From Diplonema papillatum (Eukaryota; Euglenozoa; Diplonemea; Diplonemida; Diplonemidae), in assembly GCA_030068145.1 (NCBI GenBank), contig JAPJBO010000600.1, forward strand, positions 1 through 64,000: a DNA stretch of 64,000 nucleotides, in the 5' to 3' direction. Made by a program: the position numbers and the translations under genes. The stretch's first letter is position 1. Every line of letters begins with the position of its first letter. The notes beneath the pieces are model-generated. The model was not told the DNA's origin and searched no databases. It saw nothing but the letters and a program-made list of their open reading frames with translations. Shown in pieces: positions 55,301 to 64,000 of the stretch.

Positions 55301-55738
55301 GAGGAGGGCGATGGCTGGGCCGATGGTGCTGCCCTTCGCTTTTTGCGCGTGGATGTGCAGCGACCGGATGAGGACCGCGCGCAGGTCGGGCGGGATTTTG
55401 ACCCGGTAGGACGCGGCGGCGTACTGGTAGAGGGCGAGCATCGTCTCGGGGGCCACCGCTTTGCACCTGCTGAGGACGCTGAACACGTCGGTTTGAAGGC
55501 GCGCCACTTCGTCCTGGCCTATGGCCGACCCCGTTCTGCCCACCAACGGACACCCCGTCACCGATCTCTCGGTGACTACCCGGGTCACCTCCAGCAACGC
55601 GGCCCGCGCTTCAGCTTCCGTCGATAGGCTGCCCTGCACCGGCACCCGGATCCGGGTCCTCTCCCCGGCGGCGGTGTGGCCGGGCGCGCGCAAGCATCGT
55701 GTGGCGACGAACAGCGGGCGGCGCATTCGCGCGGGCAC
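52361..55738 (-). CDS. Mitochondrially targeted helical-repeat protein, 1125 aa
   Basis: A single open frame from ATG at 55736-55738 to TAA at 52361-52363. The first 25 residues (MPARMRRPLFVATRCLRAPG) have several Arg and no acidic residue, as in mitochondrial presequences. The rest is nearly all helix, with repeated blocks in which a short helix ends ALYQYAAAS, VLYAFSVTA, AWFARVLATMG or AILAFAGAG, an arrangement like FAST-kinase-type or octotricopeptide alpha-solenoids that act on organelle RNA. No RAP endonuclease-like tail was identified. Function is inferred: RNA handling or translation in mitochondria. A MITE (55835-56014) sits about 100 bp upstream. Confidence 0.8.
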   Translation of the reverse strand: MPARMRRPLFVATRCLRAPGHTAAGERTRIRVPVQGSLSTEAEARAALLEVTRVVTERSVTGCPLVGRTGSAIGQDEVARLQTDVFSVLSRCKAVAPETMLALYQYAAASYRVKIPPDLRAVLIRSLHIHAQKAKGSTIGPAIALLVRTTPPRADPCLTTLAAHLRAHLLEPALSETPGEKDRDGRQPAPTRRSLPDAIRDNLARNRKALCADPASISWWLYSLSFVKILPDHEKLWHLLTEALATVDVRQLTLRETARVLYAFSVTADSFIPQKVRLCDHFAQLTRDKTTCIAPEPAASQPGLAVDPGSPRSVGSAAAYSGRGVDGGSQVAVSPLTRHWEMFGGEDAALQEENNDLPGIRELAWFARVLATMGDQVRWRHVEAVEAALSHSTIQDVNTAGLYRGTTIPNTAGATAKDIRRLVAALTSLFKAAPKLSLSTTAAHELFVSLSRLLVLNCRASPTRVEAIGIVDLFSYCPSPDVAERVLGICADHFSTPEAVRSMPEHVSFTALRAWTAVAKRKVQLAASKGAFDNPADRGPGLFGVLANLSDYAPIPENLNGLAAYLTHCLWLPRGWPARIRRQLSAAAEHMRALLARQARNAHNARGVSRDARLFSHRLTQLCRGRAISDPGGRPCPVFKQYAVALLEWLEGTDGIRAYDLVMAAQALFTIQRFAARDLDRGALDPLFRRALSSMLAEMTERRRVSIWELLDAYAMVVERLYRELGDGDTGREASMRLGEEGFTVLQAGLRVLLEKERAASGKGAGSPDEDAAGDALFRRLTELGRGTVEAVSDRSDFKSVAFRHRSVGSLLADAEFVRAKVPESSSWIPDSALEFFVALLGNAGSRRPSATTSPLRTVARGVDHKMEVDNPRRASLHFDEAFMTVRGMVLRGLHNAEGRYNFLLEAIAEHWPYHLSFREQLDSLAIVASFCRSPRTPSSGERPRIDCVSGNVETLVRHVMSEAFNRPMRVQSRELVGICKVYWLLELQNLALFEKLYPAADRAARDPNLHHSDIIMLLSTFVKQHLVVEADTLGVLMTCANRLVGAVDEEPPEAEAETSYTTAILAFAGAGLAHPGLYSRLEDHALAHGTFYNPQHIANYYQLLSISSSKLPDVDAILATTAAS

Positions 55739-55834
55739 GGCGCCGCCCCCGCCCCCTTCTCCCCTCTTTCTTCGGGATCGTTTCGGTGGGTTTGCAAGAG
55801 AGCGCTGCTCCCCCCCCCTCCCGGGCTTCGGCTA

Positions 55835-56014
55835 TACACGGTGAGCTCCAGCCTCAGAAGGTGGAGTTAAAGAGGGTGTATCCAAGTCACACCCGAAAAG
55901 CGGGTGTGCTGCAACCAAAACGCGTGTAAATCCACACCCGAAACGCGGGTGTGACACCCGCTTTTTTTAACTCCAGCTTGAACTCCAGCTTCTGAGGCTG
56001 GACTCAACCGTGTA
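55835..56014. mobile_element. MITE family C, copy 3
   Basis: 180 bp with inverted ends of about 34 bp: TACACGGTGAGCTCCAGCCT and its partner ending CTCAACCGTGTA. The interior has CACACCCGAAAAGCGGGTGT stems. No target duplication is obvious. It lies just upstream of the mitochondrial protein gene and could affect its promoter or 5' processing. Confidence 0.8.
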
Positions 56015-56389
56015 GGGCGTCAGCACGAAAGGGTCTTCAGTTTCCCACGCTAACTGCTTTGCAGTGTGTGAAAAGACATCTTTCATTAGCAATCCGCCAA
56101 CTTGTGAAGGTCAGGTTTTGAGTGCGTGAGCCTCCGGTCCCGCACGTTTCAGCCGTCTCTGTGGCGTCGCGTTCGTCTCCTTCTGGGGTCATCTGGTATT
56201 GCACCCCGTGGGCCCTGGAGAGGCGCGACTACTGCTCAGGGTTGGCCGCAACACTGATTGAAACAACTGAACCAGTGGACAGGACGCAGGCTGTCGAAGT
56301 CTGGAAAGTTGATGATATCAAAGCCAGTTTAGTACAGCTGAGTGCTGAGCCTTTTAGGTCCTGAGGGGCCCAGAGAGTGCCCTCTTCAT

Positions 56390-56530
56390 GATGGCTACTC
56401 GGGAAGATCGCCCTTTCAGTACTAACAATCTGGCGGGTTGCCCTGTGCAGGCTAAAAAGACAGTGTTTTGGCGGTTGATCAGAATTCCTTACCTGAATAT
56501 ACACAGGGTAAATACAAGTGGGAAAACGGG
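56390..56530 (-). repeat. Dispersed repeat family A, copy 4
   Basis: Reverse copy of 6690-6840: GGTTGATCAGAATTCCTTAC and AAAAGACAGTGTTTTGG. Confidence 0.65.
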
Positions 56531-57624
56531 CACGCCTCGTCCCCCCCCTTCCCTCCCTATAGTTGCCTGTAGGGAGAGAGAGGAGAGAGAAGAGAGAGAG
56601 GAGAGAGCAGCGAGTATTACCAACAGGAGAGGTAGTGATCCTTCCGTCCTCCTGGAGCTCTAGAGCTTCCAGGAGGGGACCCCCTTTCCTATATCCCTTT
56701 TCCCGAACTGGGGGGGTCGGCGACGCGCACGCGTCCCCCCTTCCCTCCCCCCGGTGGAAGCCACTCCAACAATACAGACGGGACGCCACTGGTGCGCAGC
56801 GAGACTCCGTGCCAACGCTCAGGTCTGCGGGGAGCGTTCGGTCCCGATACGAAACAAACGAAAAGGTGAGAATCGGCCGGTTTCTTCTTCTTTTTTGTGT
56901 TCGTCTCCATTTCTCTGCGTGGTCGCTCTGTGAGAGCTCGGGTATGGTGGTGGAGAGGCACAATACAAACAACGGGAAAAAAAAAGGCAAAACAAAAGCA
57001 GAATGGCGCGGGAGACGGGGCACCCAGAGGCGTAGGCACAACTTCTTGGACTCCGAGAATTCGGCCTCAAGGCCACGTACTCCTTCACGGCGCAACAATC
57101 TCTTTGCTTGAGGAGTGAATCACGGCCGTGGACAAGTACGTGTTCCCGATGGTGTGGACCAGACTTGTCCACCAATTGTGTTCATTGACAGGTTCAGATA
57201 CCATCCATTGCTTCTAACGTACTAAGTACGTGTCGAGGCTATTTCTCTTCGCTGCCTCAGCGATGTTGCTATTGGGCAAAGGACCCATTCCAACTCCTGA
57301 ACGCCGCTACCGGGTTCCCCCCGAACGCATACGTCTGCCGAGCACACACTACACCACCGCTTAGAACTTGGCGTGTGTACTGGGGTGGATTCTGTGGAAT
57401 AGAGGGGCAGATGTGTACGGACGCGGAAAAAAACAGAGAGAGAGAAAGAGAGAGAGAGAACACAAAACAAAAAAGAGACTCCGTGTCGGGCCTTCGTCAC
57501 GCCTTAGCAGTCCCAGGGCCCGGCCCCACCCTCCTGTCATTTTTTCGTGTTCTCGTTGTCATCGCCATCGCGCTGACTTTCCGAGAGAGAGAGAGCATTT
57601 CCGGAGTTATGGTCTTGCAAAACA

Positions 57625-57855
57625 AACACAAAAATACTCGAGGGGCTGCCTTGTGCTTACTTCGAAGGAGGCTAGAGGGGGAGAAACAATACAACTACAA
57701 AATGGGTCTTTTTTGTTGAACGCTTACGCCCGCCACTAAACCCAGATTTACCTGTGTTTCGTGTGGGCTACAGCACATTTACCTCCTTTGATCTTTTGCA
57801 ACTGGCAGCCTCCTCAAGTATTTCCTACAAAGCAGGTGCGTATACAAAAAAAAAA
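57625..57855 (+). repeat. Dispersed repeat family B, full copy
   Basis: AATACTCGAGGGGCTGCCTT at the left and GGCAGCCTCCTCAAGTATTT at the right are imperfect inverted copies, so the element is palindromic at its ends. It ends in a run of A. The interior has GAACGCTTACGCCCGCCAC. No coding capacity. Confidence 0.75.
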
Positions 57856-57859
57856 AGAA

Positions 57860-58050
57860 AGAACCCGGACGATTGGCATCGACTGAACAACAATACACCG
57901 AGAAAGCTTCTTGATCTTCGCGGGTGCAGGGAATAAGCCCTTATCTGAGGTTGTGTTGCCAGTATTTCTTCGGGTCGGGCTCGTCTAACTTTCTCTCGTG
58001 GGCAGCCGTGCTGCTCCGGAAATGTTGCCTTCAGTGCAACAGTACTACTG
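57860..58050 (+). repeat. Dispersed repeat family D, copy 4 (divergent)
   Basis: TTCGCGGGTGCAGGGAATAA and CTGCTCCGGAAATGTTGCC keep the order of 12310-12440. Confidence 0.45.
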
Positions 58051-58164
58051 AAGAAGAAAAAGAAGTTTGAAAACGGGTTTTTGCCTAGAGGCTTTTCGTG
58101 TTATTTTGCAAATGCTTTGAGCTATCTTTGTGTCTGTCTGAAGAAAAAGTTCAGCTCCGCGGCA

Positions 58165-58295
58165 AGAGCGCCACGGTCAACCGCAGCCTGCGAAAGCTTG
58201 GTTCGGAATCTCATCCCGCTCTGCCCTGCGGTTGACCGTCTCTACCAACGGGCTCGTGTTTCAGCGCAAGCACCCAAGCCCCAGAGGTAGGTCAT
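58165..58295. repeat. Repeat family H with inverted ends
   Basis: GCCACGGTCAACCGCAGCC and CTGCGGTTGACCGTCTC form an inverted pair. A second copy is at 62400-62530. Confidence 0.6.
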
Positions 58296-58764
58296 GCCGA
58301 CGGTACTACTGAGAAAAGAAGCAGAACTCCGCAAAAAGGATCCTCCTAACACGCACACGAGCTGCGTCCGGGGAAGAGTTGTGCAGACGACAGGTCATTG
58401 CGACGCGAGAGACGAGAGAGAGAGAGAGTGTGTGTGTGTGTGGGTGTGTGTGTGTGACGGGTTAGAGTTCTCTCCGAGGAGTTTCCAAGTGCCCGAGCGC
58501 AGTTGTTATCACGTCAAAGGAGGAGGCCGTTGGAAGCGTTCTAGGAACCCATCGTACAACACGTTCCACAGCAGGCGCGCCTGACCTAGGCCACGCCCAC
58601 CCAGTGTTTCCAAGGGCCCGTCGCACGCCAACGCGCTTGTCACGTGTGAAACCCCGGAACGTTCGGACAGCCAGAGTTGGTCCGCTTTTCACAGAAGACC
58701 CACTCCCCCAGCAGAAGCTGGTCAAGGGACACACTCTCTCTACCGTGTTGCCTTTCCGTACGAG

Positions 58765-59270
58765 AGGAGATACTCGAGGGGCAGCCCTGTGCTCCTTCCG
58801 ACAGAGGCTAGGGGGGGAGAAACAATTACAAAATTCGTTTTCGGCACTAAACCCAGATTCACCTGAGTTTCGCACGGGCGGCGGATCACCTCCTTCGGGA
58901 TTTTGTTACAGAAATCAATGGCAGCCTTCTCGAGTAGTTCCAACAAAGCACGGGCGTTTTTCGATGGGAAATGATTGTCCGGTGGCGAGTCGAGACAACG
59001 GCTGTGTTTCACCCACGACAGCTCGTCGGCCTTTGAACCAAAGAAATACTCGAGGAGCTGCCTTGTGCTGACTTCGAAGGAGGCTAGAGGGGGAGAAACA
59101 ATACAACTACAAAATGGGTCTTTTTTGTTGAACGCTTACGCCCGCCACTAAACCCAGATTCACCTGTGTTTCGTGTGGGCTACAGCACATTTACCTCCTT
59201 TGATCTTTGCAACTGGCAGTCTCCTCAAGTATTTCCTACAAAGCAGGTGCTTATACGCTTATACAAAAAA
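58765..59270 (+). repeat. Dispersed repeat family B, one partial and one full copy
   Basis: 59045-59270 matches 57625-57855 nearly base for base; 58765-58945 is a divergent copy (AGATACTCGAGGGGCAGCCC). Confidence 0.7.
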
Positions 59271-59796
59271 AAGGCGAAAGGAGGGAGAGACGTGCGGCGG
59301 AACTTTTAGTGTCTGCCCAACAGTGTTGGGAAAGCTGGTTTGCTAGAGCGATGGCGGGCGAGGCTAGGGAAGAATATAGCGGGGTCACGGGTCCGATACG
59401 TAGGTAGCGTCCGGCTTTCAATTGACGGCCGATAACTGGTGTGGTTTCACAATGTATCGTGCCCTTTGCGTAGCGCTGCAGGCGCACGGTCACACGGCCA
59501 TCTTCTTCTCAACGGGTCGGCCACTTCAAGGATGATCGGAAGGGTGCGGTATGGTAGTTTTTAGATAAAAGGTAAAATGGTAAAAGTTCGCATTGCGGAA
59601 TCGTATACTAGTGTGCATATAAGCGCAGATACCGGCAGTGGCTGGACGTGTGCCTGTGCGTATGTCGTTGTGCCTATTGCCGACTATTCGATGTAGTGTC
59701 CACCACTTGATTATTACTTTCTAACCTTCTCGTTGTCCAGACAAGTTTAAAACACATAAATTGTAAGCCACACGGTACGCGCGCTGAGTTCCTGAC

Positions 59797-60090
59797 CCGC
59801 AAGATTTTGCTCGCATAGGTTGACAAGGCTGACCCACCAGATCCTTTTTGTCTTGATGGCCTGGCCGGAACAGCTAAAAATATACTTCTTGCCGTCCTTG
59901 AGTTTCCTTGTGTTGACCGTGAATCCGAAGCAATGTCGGGACACACACAGAGACTGACCATGTCTTCTAGAGCAAGTCCCTTTGAGGTACCGCGTTGCGT
60001 GTCGTCTGGAGTGGGATAACCCGGAGGGGTGACGAATGTGCCAGGCGGTATTGACAGGGGACAGCGAGCTGCCGTAGAGTGCGCCTCGGC
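59797..60090 (-). CDS. PH-domain exon of an otherwise unseen gene
   Basis: The C-terminal half of a pleckstrin-homology domain is recognisable: HCFGFTVNTRKLKDGKKYIF then SCSG, and KRIWWVSLVNLCEQNLAG, with the conserved Trp in the last helix. RYLKGTCSRRHG precedes it in frame. The exon seems to end at donor GTCAGG (phase 1); its 5' limit (acceptor GATAG) is uncertain. PH domains bind phosphoinositides or proteins at membranes. No matching exons were found nearby, so it may be a fragment. Confidence 0.45.
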
Positions 60091-60399
60091 TATCTATTTG
60101 CTACCACTCAAGTCAACATGCACGTGTACAGGTCGACGAGGGCTACGTATTGCGGACATCTGGATGTGAATGCTTCCCCAACGGGAGGGGGGGGAGAAAT
60201 GTACTTCGGCTGGCTTCCCGGTATGATTACTAAAGAAATGTGAAAACGGGTTTTTGCCTAGAGGCTTTTCGTGTTATTTTGCAAATGCTTTGAGCTATCT
60301 TCGTGTCTGTGCTTTCAGTCGTCTTCTTAACCATGGTTAAGTGCGCAAATGGTGTCAGCCGAAGCTGGTAAAGCTTCGGCGCCGCCCACGTTATGTTTG

Positions 60400-60450
60400 T
60401 TTAGCATTGAGTTCTTTTAAGTACATGAACCACATGGATTAGCATGCACT
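60400..60450 (-). repeat. Element terminal motif, minus strand
   Basis: Near-perfect reverse copy of the motif ending elements A1 and A2. It is followed at once by the hairpin at 60452. Confidence 0.8.
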
Positions 60451-60451
60451 C

Positions 60452-60530
60452 TTTTACCACCTTGCGCGGTGTCACGGGATGTTTAGCAGCGGCTGCCAAA
60501 CATCCCGTGACACCGCGCAAGGTGGTAAAA
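60452..60530. repeat. Perfect 33-bp inverted repeat, 13-nt loop
   Basis: Arms 60452-60484 and 60498-60530 pair at all 33 positions (TTTTACCACCTTGCGCGG and so on); the loop is AGCAGCGGCTGCC. On the minus strand it lies just upstream of the terminal motif. A partial form is at 20030-20072. Confidence 0.95.
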
Positions 60531-60667
60531 CGCTCGTTTGTTTTGTTTTCGAATGCTTTTGATGGGGCATGCAGGCCTGATATGCAAGAATGGAAAAGAG
60601 ACGGGGGAAAAAGGAAAAGGTTTGTGCCCTCGTAGCTCGCCGGGCCAGCGCTCCAGGAAGGACTGGG

Positions 60668-61233
60668 CTAGGTACTTTGGTGGCATGCGGGGTTTTTTGC
60701 ACAGGTGCGCTCGTGGATTTCGACACCCCGTGCGTTGGCGAAAGGTCCGCCGCTCAGTTTTTCGGTTGCCCCACAGTGGGAACATTCCAGTGGCTGAGCG
60801 TTACCTTGAGATGTCTTATGATGATGTTGCCCTGGACTGGTATGAAGTGCCATTGGGCAATGTGGCCAAGCAGTTGGCGGTTAGAGCCGTTTCCTACTTC
60901 GATGTACTTGTAATCACCCGCTTCCGTGATCTGGAAGACACAGAGTTGGGTGTCTCGCAGGCGGGAGAAAGATCTGTTCCATGGTGCCACGAAGCCTTCT
61001 AGTATTTTGCCGGCTTCGAGCGCCGACTTTCCTCCACTCTGTTTCTTTCTCAGCAGTTCGTCTGCTAAACCTCTTGACCGACAAAAAGGTGTCCGATCAT
61101 CGCCGCGTACAATTTTTGCATGCCCGTGCGCGGCACGAGATTTCTTCCACGGAACGAAAAAAAGGGGGGGTGCGTTTTGCAAGAACGTGCTTGGGATGGT
61201 GCTGCGATCAACATCCAAGCCCCGGACACACAA
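60668..61233 (-). pseudogene. Fragment with CCHC-like zinc finger, unknown element or gene
   Basis: One frame encodes QLCVFQITEAGDYKYIEVGN to about 60800. A shifted frame then gives LECSHCGATEKLSGGPFANA then RGVEIHERTC, a CxxC...HxxxxC finger, ending at TAG 60668-60670. The shift suggests a one-base change. Order on the minus strand: finger, block shared with 20149-20166, hairpin, terminal motif. This favours a retroelement, but the finger could also be host-derived. Confidence 0.4.
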
Positions 61234-61531
61234 GGCGCGGAGCCTGAGTGTCCGCAGGTAGGGAAGCGGTGCGAATCTGCTTTGTCAGGCGGCTGTTCGC
61301 AGCTCGTCACAGCAAGGACCACAGGCTACGAGAGCAACACACACACAGGAGAATTCGTCTTGGCGAGACGGCCTCTACAACTGTGTCTGAAGCAACCAGT
61401 TATTAACCTCAGGCACTCGTGACTGCGACTCAGCGGAACGACCTGACTTGGCCTCTTTCATGGCCAAAAGGGGAGAGGCCGGATAGTCTATTTTCAGCCG
61501 CAAGATCGTTTGTACCTTTGCGGTCAGTCGA

Positions 61532-61711
61532 ACACACTCACGTGTTTACCTGCGAACGGTGGGTGGTGACCTCCGACTGGCCCTGGCCCACGCCTGATGC
61601 CGCAACCCCTTAACCCGGGCGGCGGCGCTTGAGCCAGGAACCTCAAGGGGAGCAGCGCGAGAGGCATCATCCACGCTTCAAAGGCCCACACACACTCACG
61701 TGTGTACCTGC
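61532..61711 (+). mobile_element. Element B, very short 5'-truncated copy with 22-bp target duplication
   Basis: 61554-61689 matches the last 150 bp of element B (CTGATGCCGCAACCCCTTAA, GAGGCATCATCCACGCTTC). It is bounded by 22-bp repeats 61532-61553 and 61690-61711 (ACACACTCACGTGT[T/G]TACCTGC, one difference). This fixes the 3' end of the element at about AAAGGCCC. Confidence 0.9.
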
Positions 61712-63727
61712 AACCACGGAGTGTGTCGTGGTGCACACAGGTGTGGCACGCTCCACCCGTCTGCGGGTCTGATGGCCACCCTTGAAGGTAGTTGGTACAA
61801 AGAACACCACACAGTGAGTACACGTGGTGCGTGTTTTTGTATCCACATAATCTGTATACCCTCTGTGGACCCTTTCAGGCGCCCCACGAGGAGTACGAGC
61901 ATGGGTCCAGGCTGATTGACACGGTAGCAATTCGATGATGCTTGGAGATGGAATGGGAACGTTTGGTGGCCGATGGCCACAAGGGGTGCTTGGTTATACG
62001 CGAACGTTCAGGCACGCGCTTTTGACGCCTCTCCCTTTGTTAGATGGTCGCCGAGCATACATTGTGGCGGAAGTCTGCATCGCTGTGTTGTGATGACCTC
62101 AGTCTGTTGCCCTTGTCCCGATTGCAATGCAATTGCAGTTCTTCGTGCAGATTATTCCGAAACGCACAAGAACTCTCTGGTGCGCATGATACCCTTTCGG
62201 ACCAGCATGAACGCGCCTTTCCGCTAAGGTGGTTCTGTCCAACAACAATTGGAACATTGGACTTCTGGAGAGAAATGTTGTGTAGTTGGTGTTAAACTAC
62301 TGTTTAGGCAGAAATTTCTATACTGCTAGCACCGGGGTTCTTCGTCGAAGAAGAAAGAAGAAGAAAACGAAAAAGAAAAAGGCCGCTCCTGGTCCAGGAA
62401 CGTGACGGTCAACCACAGCTTGCAAAGCTTGAGTCGGAGGCAGCACAGTGCTACAACCCCGTCCGCTCTGCCCTGCGGCTGACCGTCTCGACGAGCTTGT
62501 GGTCAGCGCAAGCGCCAAGCCCCAAGGTGCGCCACGCCTTGATGCTTTAGTTTGGGAAATCGGTAGCCACTTGACCCGTAGGCCCGTGGCTCTGCAGTAC
62601 CGCCGAACACGTGAAGCTTGGCTCCCGTGTAGCAGGCTTTCCCTGGTACCCGGTTCTTCGTCGAAGAAAAGAAACGCGCGGTTTTGTTAGAAAGAAGGGA
62701 GTGCCAGACCTCGTCTGTAAATGGCTCTTTTGCTTCCGAAGGACAGTCTCTGTGATGGACACTAGTGACAACCTCAAAGAGGTGCACCCTGTCGGATACA
62801 TAAACGTGCAGTTGTGCCGCAACTGGGATTTTTAGTAACTCCGAGCAATTTTTGGACAGTTACGTAGGAGGAATTTTTATATATCTAGCCAAAAAAAAAC
62901 AAAAAAACAAAAAAACAGCTACTTACTCATGTTGCGCTTTGCAGTGAACGAAACCGCAGTCAGCTGGTACAGCCTTACGAGGTCCATACGCGCTCCTTTG
63001 CGTCACTTTGCCAACCCGTCGGCGACACGTGGCAATTTGCTGCTTCCTTCTGCCAGCACTTGACAGGTAGTGTACAGGCAGTAGGTTTCTCAGTCTGACG
63101 ACAACCCGACAACCAGAAGGCATCTCGTTTCCAGCACGAGGCACGAGGCAACTTTCCTATTGTCTCCGCCTCCCTTCGCTCGACAGAAGCGCAGAAAATC
63201 ACTTGGGTGGCCTCCTTCCCCCCCGGGGGCCCAGAAATACCGCGGCTGTCCACCAGTTATTCGAATTCGTCCTTTTTTGCAAAATCAACGAAAACCTTTA
63301 AAAAACAATACGAGGGTGCATCCCTACCCCCCTTGCGAAGAAGGCGAGTGTTTGGGTACTTTAGCAGTGTGCCGGGATCATTCAAGAACACTTGGCAGTA
63401 ATCTGCAACAGCAGGGCGGACAGCCGCGGTCTTCGCTTTCTTGGCAACACGTACACAAGCCAGAAATACCAGCACCGCAGGCGCGGCAATTTTTTTCAAG
63501 CTATTGGGCCAGTCGCAGGTTCCAAAATTGAGGCTGTACGTTGCTTCAACGATGATCCAAAGGTGCAGTAACCGGTGCTGTGTACTGCTAGTGTGACTGC
63601 TGTACTGTAGCATTACTACTGGGCCCCTCAGCCAGGGCATTCTGTGCTTTTTTTTTTTTTGCTCGGACTTGGTCCGAGCACCAGACCCATATATAAGCCA
63701 CTGCTAGGTACTCACACCACTGCCTTT
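61712..63727. other. Intergenic, no supported gene
   Basis: Contains family H (62400-62530). Short frames such as 63257-63640 (-) have no recognisable domain. Confidence 0.45.
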
Positions 63728-63777
63728 TTAGCATTGAGTTCTTTTAAGTACATGAACCACATGGATTAGCATGCACT
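63728..63777 (-). repeat. Element terminal motif near right edge
   Basis: Reverse copy of the shared motif, followed by T8 on the plus strand. If it ends an element on the minus strand, the body lies to the right, partly outside the window. Confidence 0.75.
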
Positions 63778-64000
63778 TTTTTTTAGCACTATTTGTGGAT
63801 TAGAAGGGTCGGCCTTTTATTTCGTCTTTTTTGGCCAGTCTTTCTGTTTTCGCCTTTTTTTTCAATTTCGAATACAACTTGATGCTTCCGGGAGTTGGTG
63901 CTCAAGAAAGAGTTGAGCCAGGGTGCTCTTGCAGGACCCCCTTGCTCTTTCTTGTCCTTTCCCCGGTAGAAGGTTTCAATCTGGCCCGTCCTGAGAAAGC

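Noticed and set aside
56229..57098. 289-codon minus-strand frame upstream of the mitochondrial protein gene
   Set aside because: It runs through a family A repeat and a GA-rich tract and has no domain.

Overview
The window is nuclear DNA of a unicellular eukaryote. Host genes are GC-rich and cut by GT-AG introns; large tracts between them are AT-richer and filled with dispersed repeats, microsatellites and non-LTR retrotransposon copies. Every host gene I can support lies on the minus strand across about 60 kb, and first exons open directly behind AG acceptor-like sites. Unidirectional gene order with very large exons and conventional introns would fit a euglenozoan such as a diplonemid; a dinoflagellate-like protist is the main alternative. 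I saw no spliced-leader or rRNA sequence that would settle it.

Layout, left to right. 1-5982: two tandem copies of a reverse-transcriptase element (A1, A2), both broken by frameshifts, lying antisense inside the last visible intron of the next gene. 6296-13698 (-): a UBE3A-type ubiquitin ligase with an N-terminal AZUL zinc finger and a C-terminal HECT domain; four exons could be joined in phase, and the exon with the catalytic Cys lies beyond the left edge. Its third intron holds a second retroelement (B) with an RNase H domain, flanked by unusually long direct repeats. 13700-18100: decayed gene pieces and inverted-repeat elements. 18109-19702 (-): a two-exon WW + OTU deubiquitinase. 21887-22735 (-): a small zinc-ribbon protein. 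24971-28177 (-): a 1068-aa low-complexity protein whose 5' end has been copied several times upstream and whose 3' end has been copied twice downstream. 29100-40600: repeat-rich, with two long (AC)n tracts and a clean hAT transposon (38543-39630). 40702-51561 (-): a giant gene of four exons joining in phase to about 3091 aa, coiled coil with a C-terminal PDZ domain. 52361-55738 (-): a single-exon 1125-aa helical protein with a mitochondrial-type N-terminus. 55800-64000: repeats, an isolated PH-domain exon, a zinc-finger fragment next to a perfect hairpin, and more retroelement ends.

Two of the minus-strand genes belong to opposing arms of ubiquitin signalling (an E3 ligase and an OTU protease) and are neighbours, but nothing shows that they act together. 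The most unusual signals are the repeated duplication of gene ends, the 50-bp terminal motif shared by five otherwise different element ends, the roughly 93-bp direct repeats around element B, and the giant coiled-coil/PDZ gene. Exon joins were made by hand from splice motifs and reading phase and are untested.
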